Shown in pieces: positions 9,157-19,529 of a stretch of DNA of 64,000 nucleotides. Positions within the stretch are counted from its first letter, which is position 1. Each line of letters opens with the position of its first letter. This DNA comes from Micromonospora sp. C31 (GTDB lineage: Bacteria; Actinomycetota; Actinomycetes; Mycobacteriales; Micromonosporaceae), in NCBI RefSeq assembly GCF_018070575.1, contig NZ_JAGPXN010000001.1, positions 975,671 through 1,039,670 of the forward strand, given 5' to 3'. A program made the position numbers and the translations under genes. The notes beneath the pieces were generated by a model. That model made no database searches. It saw only the letters and a program-made list of their open reading frames with translations, and was not told the DNA's origin.

Positions 9157-10941
9157 TCAGCGGCAGCCGCAGCCGGCCAGGGCGGCGCCGATCCGGTCCA
9201 GCGCCGCCCGGGCGGCCGTCAGCCCGTCCGGGGGCACCTCGTCGGTGAGCACCGCGAAGGTGAGCAGCCGCCCGTCGCCCGTGCTGACCAGGCCGGCGAT
9301 GGCGTGCACCTTGGTCAACGTGCCGGTCTTGGCCCGGACCACCCCGGCGCCGGCCCTCGTCGCCGCCGTCTCGAACCGGTCTGCGAGAGTGCCGGACCAT
9401 CGGGCGACGGGCAGGCCGCCGAAGATCGCGGCCAGCTCGGGGCGGCTGCCGTCGCCGGCGAGCGCGATCAGGTCGGTGAGCAGCGAGGGGCTGATCCGGT
9501 TGCTGCGCGACAGGCCGCTGCCGTCGGCGAGGGTGAGTTCGTCGGCCGGCAGGCCCAGCTCCGCGGCCACCGCGTCCATCGCCGCGCCGGCGCCGGCGAA
9601 CGAGGCGGGCTCGTTGCGGGCCAGTGCGACCTGCCGGGCCAGTGCCTCGGCGACGATGTTGTCGCTGTCGCTGATCATGATGTCGACCAGCCGGACCATC
9701 GGCAGCGACTCCACCCTGCCCAGCTCGGCGCCGGGCCCCGGGGTGGCGGTGCCGGCGGCGGGGGCGGTGCCGCGCGCGACGGCCCCGGCCGGCACGCCGA
9801 GCAGCCGGGCGAAGGCCCGACCGGCGGCGAGGTCGGGCCGGGAGACCCGCTCCGCCCAGTGGTTGCCGTCCGCCCCGTCCTTCTTCGCGCGGGTCACGTC
9901 GCTGCGGGCCCCGTCGGTCATCAGCGCCGTGATCGCGCCGCCGTAGCCGCCGGTGGGGATGTCGTCGTCCCAACCCGGCTCGAAGACCGGCCCGGAGTAG
10001 AGCGACGAGTCGACCGTGACCTTCGTCGGCTTCGCGCCACCGAGGGCGTCGCGCACCTGGGCGGCCAGGTCGTCCAGCCGGGCCGCGCCCGGGTAGAAGC
10101 CCTTCCTGTCGACCGCCAGCGTGGGGTCCCCGCCGCCGACGATCACCACCTCGCCCGGGGCCGCGCCGGAAACCGCCCGGGTCGGAATGCGGTACGCCGG
10201 ACCACGCGCGGCGAGCACCGTGACCCCGGTGACGAGCTTGGTCACCGAGGCGGGCACCGTGCCGGCGTCCTCGCCCAGGCCGAAGAGCGGCTGGCCGGTC
10301 GCCACGTCGGCCACCGAGACGTGCACCCGGTCGCCGAGGGCGGGCACGCCCACGAGCGGGGCGAGCGCCGAGCGTACGCCCTCGGGGGTGGGCATCGGGG
10401 CGTTCGCGTCCGCGCCGGCCAGCACCGCCACGGGCACCGGTTCGGCCGCTGGCGCAGTGGTCCGGCCGGTGGGCTCGTCGCCCAGCCAGTCCGCCACCGG
10501 TCCGGGACGGACCACGGCGATCCCGACCGCGGCCAGGACCAGCACGAGCACCGTGGCCAGCACCACGGGCAGGGCCCGGCGACGGCGGGAGGTCGGCGCG
10601 GGCGGCTCCGGGCGGCCCGGGCCGGGCGGCCCGCCGGCGGGCCGGGGCGCGGCGGCGGCCCACAGATCGGTCGACGGCGGTCGGCGCTCCGGGCCGGCCT
10701 GGCCGCCGGGCACCAGGCCGGCCGGGACACCGCCGCCCGCGGGTGGGCCCGGCGTCAGCTCGCGGTCGTACGGTGGCACGGGCCGGCCGGACGTCGGCTC
10801 GCGGTCGCCGGAGGACGCCGGCGGGCGGGGAAGGTGCGCGTCGGGGACCGGGAAGCGCCCGGTGGCGCCGCCGGAAGCAGAACGCCCGGTACCCCGTCCA
10901 GCATCGGCATCCGGGCGGTAGTGTGAATCTTCCCTCCCCAC
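9157..10941 (-). CDS. dacB: D-alanyl-D-alanine carboxypeptidase/endopeptidase, PBP4 type
   Basis: This class C penicillin-binding protein trims or hydrolyses peptidoglycan peptides outside the membrane. The 594-residue product has about 120 Pro/Gly/Arg-rich cytoplasmic residues, one membrane anchor (about 124-144), then the catalytic domain. Active-site motifs are SVTK (Ser232, Lys235), SDN and KTG. The long disordered N-terminus and an uncleaved anchor are typical of this group in Micromonosporaceae. It diverges from ppa and heads the zincin-tilS run. Confidence 0.94.
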   Translation of the reverse strand: MGREDSHYRPDADAGRGTGRSASGGATGRFPVPDAHLPRPPASSGDREPTSGRPVPPYDRELTPGPPAGGGVPAGLVPGGQAGPERRPPSTDLWAAAAPRPAGGPPGPGRPEPPAPTSRRRRALPVVLATVLVLVLAAVGIAVVRPGPVADWLGDEPTGRTTAPAAEPVPVAVLAGADANAPMPTPEGVRSALAPLVGVPALGDRVHVSVADVATGQPLFGLGEDAGTVPASVTKLVTGVTVLAARGPAYRIPTRAVSGAAPGEVVIVGGGDPTLAVDRKGFYPGAARLDDLAAQVRDALGGAKPTKVTVDSSLYSGPVFEPGWDDDIPTGGYGGAITALMTDGARSDVTRAKKDGADGNHWAERVSRPDLAAGRAFARLLGVPAGAVARGTAPAAGTATPGPGAELGRVESLPMVRLVDIMISDSDNIVAEALARQVALARNEPASFAGAGAAMDAVAAELGLPADELTLADGSGLSRSNRISPSLLTDLIALAGDGSRPELAAIFGGLPVARWSGTLADRFETAATRAGAGVVRAKTGTLTKVHAIAGLVSTGDGRLLTFAVLTDEVPPDGLTAARAALDRIGAALAGCGCR

Positions 10942-11094
10942 GGCCCCCTCCTCGCCCGGCGGAAATCTGCTTGGGTGACACTACTTCGGTCCGAACACTA
11001 TGCGGCGGCCGGAGCCCGCGGGTGGGCATTCATCCGTGGAGCGGCGTGCCGCTGGTTTCCGTTGGCCAGCGTGGGCAGACGAGGGAGCGTGCAG

Positions 11095-11601
11095 ATGGAT
11101 TTCGACGTGACGGTTGAGATCCCCAAGGGTCACCGCAACAAGTACGAGGTCGACCACGCGACCGGCCGGATCCGGCTGGACCGTACCCTCTTCACCTCCA
11201 CGCAGTACCCGGCCGACTACGGCTTCATCGAGGGGACACTGGGCGAGGACGGCGACCCGCTGGACGCGCTCGTGCTGGTTCCCGAGCCCACCTTCCCGGG
11301 CTGCCTGATCCGGTGCCGCACCATCGGCATGTTCCGGATGACGGACGAGAAGGGCGGCGACGACAAGGTCCTCTGCGTGCCCTACGAGGACCCGCGCCAG
11401 GAGCACCTGCGCGACATCCACCACCTCGGCGAGTTCGACCGGCTGGAGATCCAGCACTTCTTCGAGGTCTACAAGGACCTGGAGCCCGGCAAGTCGGTCG
11501 AGGGCGCCACGTGGGTGGGGCGCATCGAGGCCGAGGCGGAGATCGTGGCGTCGTACCGGCGGGCCCGGGAGGCCGAGGCGCGCGGCGAGTCCACGCACTG
11601 A
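11095..11601 (+). CDS. ppa: Inorganic pyrophosphatase
   Basis: A soluble family I pyrophosphatase that hydrolyses PPi and so pulls biosynthetic reactions forward. The 168-residue product has the expected active-site sequences [20 protein letters not shown] and PYEDPRQ with the clustered acidic residues. The frame extends upstream to 10975, but ATG 11095 has GAGGGAG 7 bases before it and gives the standard start [12 protein letters not shown]. It is divergent from dacB and convergent with eccD, sharing a strong hairpin with the latter. Confidence 0.97.
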   Translation: MDFDVTVEIPKGHRNKYEVDHATGRIRLDRTLFTSTQYPADYGFIEGTLGEDGDPLDALVLVPEPTFPGCLIRCRTIGMFRMTDEKGGDDKVLCVPYEDPRQEHLRDIHHLGEFDRLEIQHFFEVYKDLEPGKSVEGATWVGRIEAEAEIVASYRRAREAEARGESTH

Positions 11602-11620
11602 CCCCGGCACCGACCGTCGA

Positions 11621-11660
11621 CGGGCCCGGGGGCCGCTCAGCCGAGCAGCCCCCGGGCCCG
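11621..11660. terminator. Bidirectional terminator between ppa and eccD
   Basis: Perfect 13-base arms (11621-11633 and 11648-11660, CGGGCCCGGGGGC and its complement) around a 14-base loop. It lies just after the ppa stop and overlaps the last codons of eccD, so it can serve both convergent genes. Confidence 0.8.
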
Positions 11661-13037
11661 TTCGTAGAGGTCGAGCACCGCGCAGGCGACGGGCACCACC
11701 GACACCACCAGGGCGGTGTCGGTCAGGTCCGCGATCCGGCCGACGTACGGGGAGACCGGCCGGCTGGCGTACGTGGTGCCGGCGGCCACCGCCACGAGGG
11801 CCAGCGCCAGCCCGCCGACGACCAGCGCGAGCCGGACCGCCGGGCCGGACCCGTCGACGAGCACGGCGCCCAGTACGGCGTACCCGGCGAGGCCGGCGGC
11901 GACGGTCGGCACCCGGTGGCGCACGGACACGAACAGCCGGGAGCGGAGCAGCAGCACGGCTGCGGCGACCGCCACCAGCAGCCGGCCCGCCGTACCGCCG
12001 GAGAGGCCCAGCACCACCGCGGCGGCGACCGCCAGCACGGCGTGCCCGAGCAGCATCCCGGTGAGCATCTCCTCGGTGCGGGCCACCGCCGCGTAGACCC
12101 GGTCGGCGTCGGGCAGGTCGCGGGCCCCGTCGGCGTCGCCCGGCTCGCCGGTGGGCAGGGTGATCGGGGGCAGCGGCACCTTGCCGAGCCGGATGGCCAG
12201 CAGCGGCACCGCCCCCACGGCGAAGACCAGCACACAGAGCAGGACCGCCGCCGTGCCGGCCGGGCTGAGCAGCAGCCCGCCGAGGGCCGCCAGCGTGCCG
12301 GCGAACCCGGCGGTGGCACCCGCCACGAAGACCCGCAGCCGGGTGGCGACGCCGACCAGCCCGAGCACCGACACCAGCAGCAGCGCCACCGAGCCGGCCA
12401 GCAGCTCGGGCGCGCCGATCCAGCGCAGCCCCGGGACCGGCCCGACCGGGTCGCCGGAGCTGACCGCGAGGGCGCCGGCCACCGCCGCGTACGGCAGGGC
12501 GTAGCCGCCCAGGGTCGCGCCGGCCGGCCCGTCGGCGTGGGCGCGGGAGGCCACCACCCCGGCGAGGGTGAGCAGGAGCGCCACCACGGCGGCGGCCGGC
12601 CAGGCCGCCTCGTGCGCCGGCCCGCCGGCCGTCACGGCGAGCAGCCCGACGGCCAGCGGCACGGCGGCCCCGGCCAGGGCGGCGGCCCGGGTGGCGGCGG
12701 GTGACCACGCCCCGCCGCGCCGCCGGGCGCCGTCGGCGATCGCCTCGACCACGTCGTCGTACTCCAGCTCGGGCCACTGCGCGCGGGCCGGCACGAGGTG
12801 CAGCACCTCGCCGTCGCGGACCCCCTGTGGCAGCAGCGCCTGGGCGGTGGTCAGCACCGCGCCGTCGGTGCGCCGCAGCACCCAGCCGCCGTGCCGTTCG
12901 CCGTCGTCGGCGAGCCCCTCGCCGGCGTGCCGCAGCACCTCGGGCAGCAGCTCGGCCAGGGGTACCTGATCGGGCAGCGCGACGTCGACCCGCCGCTGGG
13001 GGGCGCTGACGGTGACCCGGGCCAGCCCGATTGTCAT
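11637..13037 (-). CDS. eccD: Type VII secretion membrane protein EccD
   Basis: EccD is the main integral membrane component of ESX/type VII secretion. The 466-residue product starts with a ubiquitin-like (YukD) domain (residues 1-85). From about residue 115 there is a near-continuous series of roughly eleven hydrophobic spans, the family architecture. It is transcribed divergently from eccC, 101 bases away. The usual partners eccB, eccE and the Esx/PE/PPE substrates are not in this window, so the secretion system is either split across the chromosome or reduced. Confidence 0.88.
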   Translation of the reverse strand: MTIGLARVTVSAPQRRVDVALPDQVPLAELLPEVLRHAGEGLADDGERHGGWVLRRTDGAVLTTAQALLPQGVRDGEVLHLVPARAQWPELEYDDVVEAIADGARRRGGAWSPAATRAAALAGAAVPLAVGLLAVTAGGPAHEAAWPAAAVVALLLTLAGVVASRAHADGPAGATLGGYALPYAAVAGALAVSSGDPVGPVPGLRWIGAPELLAGSVALLLVSVLGLVGVATRLRVFVAGATAGFAGTLAALGGLLLSPAGTAAVLLCVLVFAVGAVPLLAIRLGKVPLPPITLPTGEPGDADGARDLPDADRVYAAVARTEEMLTGMLLGHAVLAVAAAVVLGLSGGTAGRLLVAVAAAVLLLRSRLFVSVRHRVPTVAAGLAGYAVLGAVLVDGSGPAVRLALVVGGLALALVAVAAGTTYASRPVSPYVGRIADLTDTALVVSVVPVACAVLDLYERARGLLG

Positions 13038-13138
13038 CGACTGATCTCCATCTCCGGCGGGGTTGGTGGCTGCGCGGACGACAGGACTTTACCTACCATG
13101 AGCCAGGCTCGGGTTACCGAGCGCTGTCAGGAGGTCGA

Positions 13139-16100
13139 GTGTCCACTGTCGTCATCAAGCGGCCACCCCGCCGACCGGCGCCGGAGATTCCGGTGGGTGA
13201 GCTGCCGGTGGACGCGCCGCCGGAGATCCCCGCCGTCGCCGGCGGACGCTGGCAGCAGTTGCTCATGGTGCTGCCCATGCTCGGCGGCACCGTGGCGATG
13301 GCGATGATGTTCGGCCGCGGCGGCAGCGCCTACTCCTACGTGGTCGGCGGGATGTTCGGCCTCTCCTCGCTGGCCATGCTGGCGAACTCGTGGGGCAGCG
13401 CCTCCGGCACCCCGAAGAAGTCGGAGATGATGACCGCCCGGCGCGACTACCTGCGGCACCTGACCGTGCTGCGACGCCGGGTCCGGCAGACCGCCGGGCA
13501 GCAGCGCGCCGGGCTCTACTACCGGCACCCCGACCCCGGCCGGCTCTGGTCGACCGTCGACAGCCACCGGGTCTGGGAACGCCGCCCCACCGACCCGGAC
13601 TTCGCGGTGGTCCGGGTCGCCGTCGGCCCGCAGACCCTCGCCACCCCGCTGGTGCCCCCGGTCACCCGCCCGCTGGAGGAGCTGGAACCGATGACCGCCG
13701 GCGCGCTGCGCCGCTTCCTGGACGCCTACTCCGTGGTGCCCGACCTGCCGGTGGCGCTGTCGCTGCGCAGCTTCGCCCGGGTCTTCGTACGCGACGCCAC
13801 CACCGGCCCCGCCGACGACGGCGACGGGCCCGCCGCCCAGGCGCTGGCCCGGGCGATGCTCGCCCAGCTCGCGGTCTTCCACGCCCCGGACGAGCTGCTC
13901 GTCGCCGTCTGCGCCGGGCCGGAGCGACGGGCCGCCTGGGAGTGGGTCAAGTGGCTGCCGCACGCCCACCACCCCACCCGCACCGACGCGCTCGGCCCGG
14001 TCCGGCTGGTCACCAGCGCGGGGGCCGAACTGGAGGGGCTGCTGGACGAGGTGCTGGCCAGCCGGTCCCGGTTCAGCCCGGCCGGCCCGGCCACCGACGG
14101 CCCGCACGTGGTGGTGGTGCTCGACGGGGGCGACCTGACCGGGGCCACCGACCTGACCGGCGACGGCGGCATCGACGCCGTCACGATCATCGACCTGGAC
14201 ACCCCGCCGCCGCGCCTGCTGGACCGGTTCGCGCTGCTGCTGGAGCTGCGTCGGGGCCGACTGCACTCCCACTCCGCGCAGGGGCACGCCGAGGTCGGTA
14301 CGGCGGACCGGCTGCACCTCGTCGACGCGGAGGCCGTCGCCCGCCGGCTGGCCCCGCTGCGGCTGGCCAGCGCGGCACGCGGTCCGGACGCCCCGCCGGG
14401 CGCCGAGCTGGGCCTGCCCGAGCTGCTGGGTCTCGGCGACCCGGAGAGCTTCACCGCGGAGCAGGGATGGGCACCCCGGTCCACCCGGGACCGGCTGCGG
14501 GTGCCGATCGGAATGGGCACCGACGGCGGCGCCATCGAGCTGGACCTGAAGGAGTCGGCGCAGGACGGCATGGGGCCGCACGGCCTGCTGATCGGGGCGA
14601 CCGGCTCCGGCAAGTCCGAGCTGCTGCGCACCCTGGTGCTCGGGCTGGCCGCCACGCACAGCTCGGAGCAGCTCAACTTCGTACTGATCGACTTCAAGGG
14701 CGGCGCGACCTTCGCCTCCTTCGACCGGCTGCCGCACACCGCCGCGGTGATCACCAACCTGGCCGACGCGCTGCCGCTGGTCGACCGGATGGTCGACGCC
14801 ATCAACGGCGAGCTGGTCCGCCGCCAGGAACTGCTGCGTCGGGCCGGCAACTTCGCGAGCCTGCGCGACTACGAGCGGGCCCGCGCCGCCGGCACCCCCC
14901 TCGCCCCGCTGCCGTCGCTGCTGCTGATCTGCGACGAGTTCTCCGAGCTGCTGTCGGCCAAGCCCGACTTCATCGACCTGTTCGTGCAGATCGGCCGGCT
15001 GGGCAGGTCGCTCGGCGTGCACCTGCTGCTGGCCTCGCAGCGGCTGGAGGAGGGTCGGCTGCGCGGGCTGGACACCCATCTGTCGTACCGGATCGGGCTG
15101 CGGACCTTCTCGGCGCTGGAGTCCCGCACGGTGCTCGGGGTGCCGGACGCGCACGAGCTGCCCCGCTCACCCGGCCACGGCTACCTGCGCTTCGGCACCG
15201 AACCGCTGGTGCGGTTCAAGGCCGCGTACGTCTCGGGGGCGCTGCGCCGGCGCGGCGCGGCGCCGGGCGCGGGCGGCACCGGGGCCCCGCGCCTGCTCGC
15301 CTTCTCCACCCACCTCGTGCCCAGGCCGGAGCCCGTCGGGCCGCCCGCCCTGCCCGCCACGGCCGACGAGGGCGGCACGGAGAGCCTGCTGGAGCTGATG
15401 ATCGACCGGCTGGCCGGGCAGGGGCCGCCCGCCCACCAGGTGTGGCTCCCCCCGCTCGGCCGGGCACCGACGCTGGACGAACTGCTCGGGCCGGTCGGCG
15501 CCGACCCGGCGCGCGGTCTCACCTTCGGCAACCCGGAGCTGCACGGCGCGCTCCAGGTGCCGGTCGCGGTGGTCGACAAGCCCTTCGAGCAGCGCCGCGA
15601 CCTGCTCTGGCTGGCGCTGGACGGCGCCGCCGGCCACGCCGCGGTGGTCGGCGGGCCGCAGAGTGGCAAGTCGACGGCGCTGCGCACGCTGATCTGCGCC
15701 CTGGCGCTCACCCACACCCCCGCCGAGGTGCAGGTCTACTGCCTCGACTTCGGCGGCGGCGGGTTGGCCGCGCTGCGCGACCTGCCGCACGTCGGCGGGG
15801 TCACCGGCCGCGCCGACCCGACAGCCGTCCGGCGTACGGTCGGCGAGATCGCGACCCTGCTGGTCGACCGGGAACGACGCTTCGCCGAGCTGGGCGTGGA
15901 GTCGATGGCCGCCTGGCGGCAGCGCCGGGCCGCGCTGGCGCGCACCGGCCAGCCCGCGGCCGACCCGTTCGGTGACGTGTTCCTGGTGGTGGACGGCTGG
16001 GCCACGCTGCGCGGCGAGTACGACGACCTGGAGCCGCTCGTCACCGACCTGGCCACCCGGGGGCTGTCGTACGGGGTCCACGTGGTGGCGACGGCGGTGC

Positions 16101-17113
16101 GCTGGCTGGACTTCCGGCCGGCGATCCGGGACCTCTTCGGTTCCCGGCTGGAGCTGCGCCTCGGCGACCCGGCCGACTCGTTGGTGGCCCGCCGGGCGGC
16201 GGCGAACGTGCCGGAGAAGACCCCCGGCCGGGGCGTCACGGCGGAGAGCCTGCACTTCCTCACCGCGCTGCCGCAGCTCGCCGCCTCCGGCGGGGACATG
16301 ACGGACCTGGTCGGACAGGCCGCCGGGAGCTGGGCCGGCCCGGTCGCGCCCCCGGTGCGACTGCTGCCGCCGGTGCTCCCGTACGCCGAGCTGGACCCGA
16401 CCGCGACCACCGGCCTGCGCATCCCGGTGGGGATCGCCGAGGCGGACCTGCGCCCGGTGGTGCTGGACTTCGCCACCGAGCCGCACTTCGTGGTCTTCGG
16501 CGACGCCGAGTGCGGCAAGTCGTCGTTCCTGCGCGCGCTGGCCACCTCGATCATGAGCCGGTTCACCCCCGAGCAGGCCCGGGTCATCCTGGTCGACTAC
16601 CGCCGCAGCCTGGTGGACCTGACCGAGTCGGCGTCGCCGCACCTGATCGGGTACGGCTCCGCCGCGGCGCACACCACCGACCTGGTCGAGTCCGCCGCCG
16701 GCTACATGGCGGGGCGGGTGCCCGGGCCCGACGTGACGCCCGCGCAGCTGCGGCAGCGGTCGTGGTGGTCCGGGCCGGAGCTGTTCGTGCTGGTCGACGA
16801 CTACGACCTGGTCGCCAGCGGGCCGTCCAACCCGCTGCGCGCCCTGGAGGAGCACCTGCCGCACGCCCGGGACGTCGGGCTGCACCTGGTGCTCGTCCGC
16901 CGCTCGGGCGGTGCCGGCCGGGCCCAGTACGAGCCGCTCGTGCAGCGCCTGCGCGAACTCTCCACCTCGGGGCTGGTGATGGCGGGCAGCCCCGAGGAGG
17001 GGGCGCTGGTCGGCCCGGTCCGGCCGGGCCCGCTGCCCCCGGGGCGCGGCCGGCTGGTCACCCGGCGCGAGGGCGTACGCCTGATCCAGCTGGCCCATCT
17101 GCCGCCGCCGTGA
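13139..17113 (+). CDS. eccC: Type VII secretion ATPase EccC (fused Ca-Cb)
   Basis: EccC is the motor of ESX secretion, an FtsK/SpoIIIE-type ATPase. The 1324-residue product has two N-terminal membrane spans and three ATPase modules with P-loops GATGSGKS, GGPQSGKS and GDAECGKS. It is therefore the undivided form, not split into EccCa and EccCb. A longer frame opens at 13031, but GTG 13139 has a perfect AGGAGG at 13129-13134 and gives a start (VSTVVIKRPPR) like known EccC proteins. The third P-loop has Cys in place of Ser or Thr before GKS. mycP follows 74 bases downstream. Confidence 0.95.
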   Translation: MSTVVIKRPPRRPAPEIPVGELPVDAPPEIPAVAGGRWQQLLMVLPMLGGTVAMAMMFGRGGSAYSYVVGGMFGLSSLAMLANSWGSASGTPKKSEMMTARRDYLRHLTVLRRRVRQTAGQQRAGLYYRHPDPGRLWSTVDSHRVWERRPTDPDFAVVRVAVGPQTLATPLVPPVTRPLEELEPMTAGALRRFLDAYSVVPDLPVALSLRSFARVFVRDATTGPADDGDGPAAQALARAMLAQLAVFHAPDELLVAVCAGPERRAAWEWVKWLPHAHHPTRTDALGPVRLVTSAGAELEGLLDEVLASRSRFSPAGPATDGPHVVVVLDGGDLTGATDLTGDGGIDAVTIIDLDTPPPRLLDRFALLLELRRGRLHSHSAQGHAEVGTADRLHLVDAEAVARRLAPLRLASAARGPDAPPGAELGLPELLGLGDPESFTAEQGWAPRSTRDRLRVPIGMGTDGGAIELDLKESAQDGMGPHGLLIGATGSGKSELLRTLVLGLAATHSSEQLNFVLIDFKGGATFASFDRLPHTAAVITNLADALPLVDRMVDAINGELVRRQELLRRAGNFASLRDYERARAAGTPLAPLPSLLLICDEFSELLSAKPDFIDLFVQIGRLGRSLGVHLLLASQRLEEGRLRGLDTHLSYRIGLRTFSALESRTVLGVPDAHELPRSPGHGYLRFGTEPLVRFKAAYVSGALRRRGAAPGAGGTGAPRLLAFSTHLVPRPEPVGPPALPATADEGGTESLLELMIDRLAGQGPPAHQVWLPPLGRAPTLDELLGPVGADPARGLTFGNPELHGALQVPVAVVDKPFEQRRDLLWLALDGAAGHAAVVGGPQSGKSTALRTLICALALTHTPAEVQVYCLDFGGGGLAALRDLPHVGGVTGRADPTAVRRTVGEIATLLVDRERRFAELGVESMAAWRQRRAALARTGQPAADPFGDVFLVVDGWATLRGEYDDLEPLVTDLATRGLSYGVHVVATAVRWLDFRPAIRDLFGSRLELRLGDPADSLVARRAAANVPEKTPGRGVTAESLHFLTALPQLAASGGDMTDLVGQAAGSWAGPVAPPVRLLPPVLPYAELDPTATTGLRIPVGIAEADLRPVVLDFATEPHFVVFGDAECGKSSFLRALATSIMSRFTPEQARVILVDYRRSLVDLTESASPHLIGYGSAAAHTTDLVESAAGYMAGRVPGPDVTPAQLRQRSWWSGPELFVLVDDYDLVASGPSNPLRALEEHLPHARDVGLHLVLVRRSGGAGRAQYEPLVQRLRELSTSGLVMAGSPEEGALVGPVRPGPLPPGRGRLVTRREGVRLIQLAHLPPP

Positions 17114-17187
17114 CCGGTGTCCCGGGAACGCCCCGCAAGGCGGCGGGGAACCGGTAATCTCCGATCGTCATGTTTGCGTCGCGATGA

Positions 17188-18597
17188 ATGCCTGAGGATG
17201 TGACGACCGTGCGGGACAGCTGTCCGCCAGCGGCTCGGCGGATCGCCGGGCGTACGTTGCTCGGCCTGGCGGCCGCCGTCGTGTCGGTCGCGGCTCCGGT
17301 GACGGCGGCCGGCGCCGCCCCCCGGCAGCCCGCCGCCCGGCCGGTCCTGCACGAGCCGGCCGCCGTCGTCCCGGTGGCGCTCGCGGCGCCCGACGGCAGG
17401 AAGCGCCCCGACCAGGTCCGCGACGAGCAGTGGCAGCTCGACGTGTTACGGGCCGATGCCGCGTGGCGCAGCTCGACCGGCGTGGGCGTCACCGTCGCGG
17501 TGATCGACTCAGGGGTGGACGCCACCCATCCCGACCTGGCCGGTCGGGTGCTGCCCGGCCTCGACCTGGTCGCGCCCCGGGGCGCGACCGGCAGCCCCGA
17601 TCCGGTCGGCCATGGCACCACCGTGGCCGGGCTGATCGCCGGCCGCAACGACGACGAGCGGGGGGCCGTCGGCCTGGCGCCGGACGCCCGGATCCTCCCG
17701 GTGCGCGTCCTCGACGCCGAGAACCGCTACGACGACGCGCTGATCGTCGCCAGGGGCGTGCGCTGGGCCGTCGACAACGGCGCCCGCGTGATCAATCTGT
17801 CCCTCGGCGGCAGCGGCGACAGTCCCGCCCTGGCGGCGGCGCTCGACTACGCCTTCGTCCGGGACGTCGTCGTGGTCGCCTGCACCGGCAACCTGGGCGA
17901 CTCGCCCAACGCGAAGGTCTGGTACCCGGCCCGCGAGCCGGGCGTCATCGCGGTCGCCGGGTCGGAGCGCGACAGCGACCGCCTCTGGTCCGGCTCGATC
18001 ACCGGGCGGGCCACCGTGCTCACCGCCCCCGCCACCGGCCTGGTCGGGGCCCGGCCGGGCGGCTACTGGCGGGTGCAGGGCACCAGCTTCGCGGCGCCGC
18101 TGGTCGCCGCCACCGCCGCGCTGGTGCGGGCCCGCTACCCCGAGATGCCCGCCGGCGACGTGGTCAACCGGCTGCTCTCCACCGCCCGCGACATCGGCCC
18201 GACCGGCCGGGACGACCGCTTCGGGTACGGCATGGTCGACCCGGTCGCCGCGCTGGACGCCGAGGTGGGCCCGGTGGGCCGCAACCCGCTGGACGACCAG
18301 TCCTCCCCGGGCGTGGTCGGGTTCGGGCCGGCGCCGGGGGCGGCGCAGTCCGACGTCGCGGGGGTCGGCGGCGAGCCGCTCGGCTTCACCGTGCCGCGCC
18401 AGCAGTCCCGGTGGGCGGCCCAGCCGGCGGGTGCACACGAGGAGACCACGCCGGAGCAGCTCTGGACCGGGGCCGTGTTCTTCGTCGCCCTGCTGACCGG
18501 GGCGGCGCTGATGGTGCGGCGGTTCCGCCAGTGGACCCCGCTCTCCTCGCACCGGCGCGTCGCCGCGACGTGGCGTCGCCCGCCGCCGTCGGGCTGA
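17188..18597 (+). CDS. mycP: Mycosin, membrane-anchored subtilisin of type VII secretion
   Basis: MycP is an S8 serine protease required for ESX function and sometimes for substrate trimming. The 469-residue product has a signal segment (about 20-44). The catalytic triad is Asp107 (VIDSGVD), His142 (GHGTTVAG) and Ser300 (GTSFAAP). After the catalytic domain come a Pro/Gly-rich linker and one C-terminal membrane anchor (about 428-447), the mycosin layout. It follows eccC directly. An alternative GTG start lies five codons downstream and would give a shorter, more typical N-region. Confidence 0.92.
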   Translation: MPEDVTTVRDSCPPAARRIAGRTLLGLAAAVVSVAAPVTAAGAAPRQPAARPVLHEPAAVVPVALAAPDGRKRPDQVRDEQWQLDVLRADAAWRSSTGVGVTVAVIDSGVDATHPDLAGRVLPGLDLVAPRGATGSPDPVGHGTTVAGLIAGRNDDERGAVGLAPDARILPVRVLDAENRYDDALIVARGVRWAVDNGARVINLSLGGSGDSPALAAALDYAFVRDVVVVACTGNLGDSPNAKVWYPAREPGVIAVAGSERDSDRLWSGSITGRATVLTAPATGLVGARPGGYWRVQGTSFAAPLVAATAALVRARYPEMPAGDVVNRLLSTARDIGPTGRDDRFGYGMVDPVAALDAEVGPVGRNPLDDQSSPGVVGFGPAPGAAQSDVAGVGGEPLGFTVPRQQSRWAAQPAGAHEETTPEQLWTGAVFFVALLTGAALMVRRFRQWTPLSSHRRVAATWRRPPPSG

Positions 18598-18721
18598 GGC
18601 GCCGGCCCGGCCGCCGTCGCCCGTCCGGGACGAGCCGTCGTCGCCCCTGCCGGGGGCAACCGGCCCGGGCGGCCGACCGGAGCGGGTCTGAACGGGCCGC
18701 GTCCCGGGTAGGACGACCGTC

Positions 18722-19525
18722 ATGAGCCTGTCCGGCCCGCGTACGCTCACCGCCCCGCCGCGCTCCTCGTGGCGTGGCCGCCGGTTGCACCCGGACCACG
18801 CGCGGGGCCTGCGGCTGACCCTCGCCGCCACCGCCGCGTTCCTGGTGGCAGCGCCGTTCACGCTGCTGGCGGTCCTGGTCCTGGCAGGCTGGCCCCCGCT
18901 GCGCCGGCTCGACACGGCGGTCACCGACGCACTGGCCGGTCACGCCGCCGACCACCCGGCGTGGGTGGGCCTGATGACCCTCTGGACCGACGTGTTCGCC
19001 CCGATGCCGCTGCGCGTGGGAGCCCTGGTCCTGGTGCTCTGGCTGCTCCACCGGGGGGCCCGGCAGCTGGCGTTGTGGGTGGCCGTCACCATGGCGGTCG
19101 GCGGCCTGCTGGGCCCGCTGCTCAAGCTGCTCGTCGGCCGGCCCCGGCCGGACCTGCCCGACCCGGTGGCCGAGGCGCCCGGCCTGGCCTTCCCGTCCGG
19201 GCACGCGCTCAACGCCGCCCTCGCCGCCGGGGTGCTGCTGGTGGTGTTCCTCCCGCACGCCCGGCCGGCCGCGCGCCCGGTGCTGTGGACGGCCGCCCTG
19301 CTGCTGGCCCTGGTGACCGGGTTCAGCCGGGTGGCCCTCGGCGTGCACTGGAGCAGCGACGTGCTGGCCGGCTGGCTGCTCGGCGCGGCCGTGGTGGCCG
19401 CGACCGCCGCCGCCCTCACCGTCTGGCGGGCTGCCCCAACCGGTCGCCCCACACCGCCGACGGGCCGGAAACCGCTGGCAGGTCGCGGGCCGACGGCGGG
19501 TCACGGGCCGACGGCAGGTCGCTGA
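18722..19525 (+). CDS. PAP2-family membrane phosphatase
   Basis: The 267-residue protein has about six membrane spans and the three PAP2 motifs: KLLVGRPRP, FPSGH and SRVALGVHWSSD. It probably removes phosphate from a lipid pyrophosphate or monophosphate (undecaprenyl, phosphatidic or prenyl) at the outer membrane face. The last 30 residues are a Thr/Gly/Pro repeat (TGR-, TAGH-, TAGR-) encoded by near-repeated DNA. It ends 4 bases from the marP stop (convergent). Substrate not determinable. Confidence 0.88.
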   Translation: MSLSGPRTLTAPPRSSWRGRRLHPDHARGLRLTLAATAAFLVAAPFTLLAVLVLAGWPPLRRLDTAVTDALAGHAADHPAWVGLMTLWTDVFAPMPLRVGALVLVLWLLHRGARQLALWVAVTMAVGGLLGPLLKLLVGRPRPDLPDPVAEAPGLAFPSGHALNAALAAGVLLVVFLPHARPAARPVLWTAALLLALVTGFSRVALGVHWSSDVLAGWLLGAAVVAATAAALTVWRAAPTGRPTPPTGRKPLAGRGPTAGHGPTAGR

Positions 19526-19529
19526 CCGG

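Noticed and set aside
10975..11094. N-terminal extension of the inorganic pyrophosphatase
   Set aside because: The ribosome site GAGGGAG at 11081-11087 and the standard family N-terminus point to ATG 11095.
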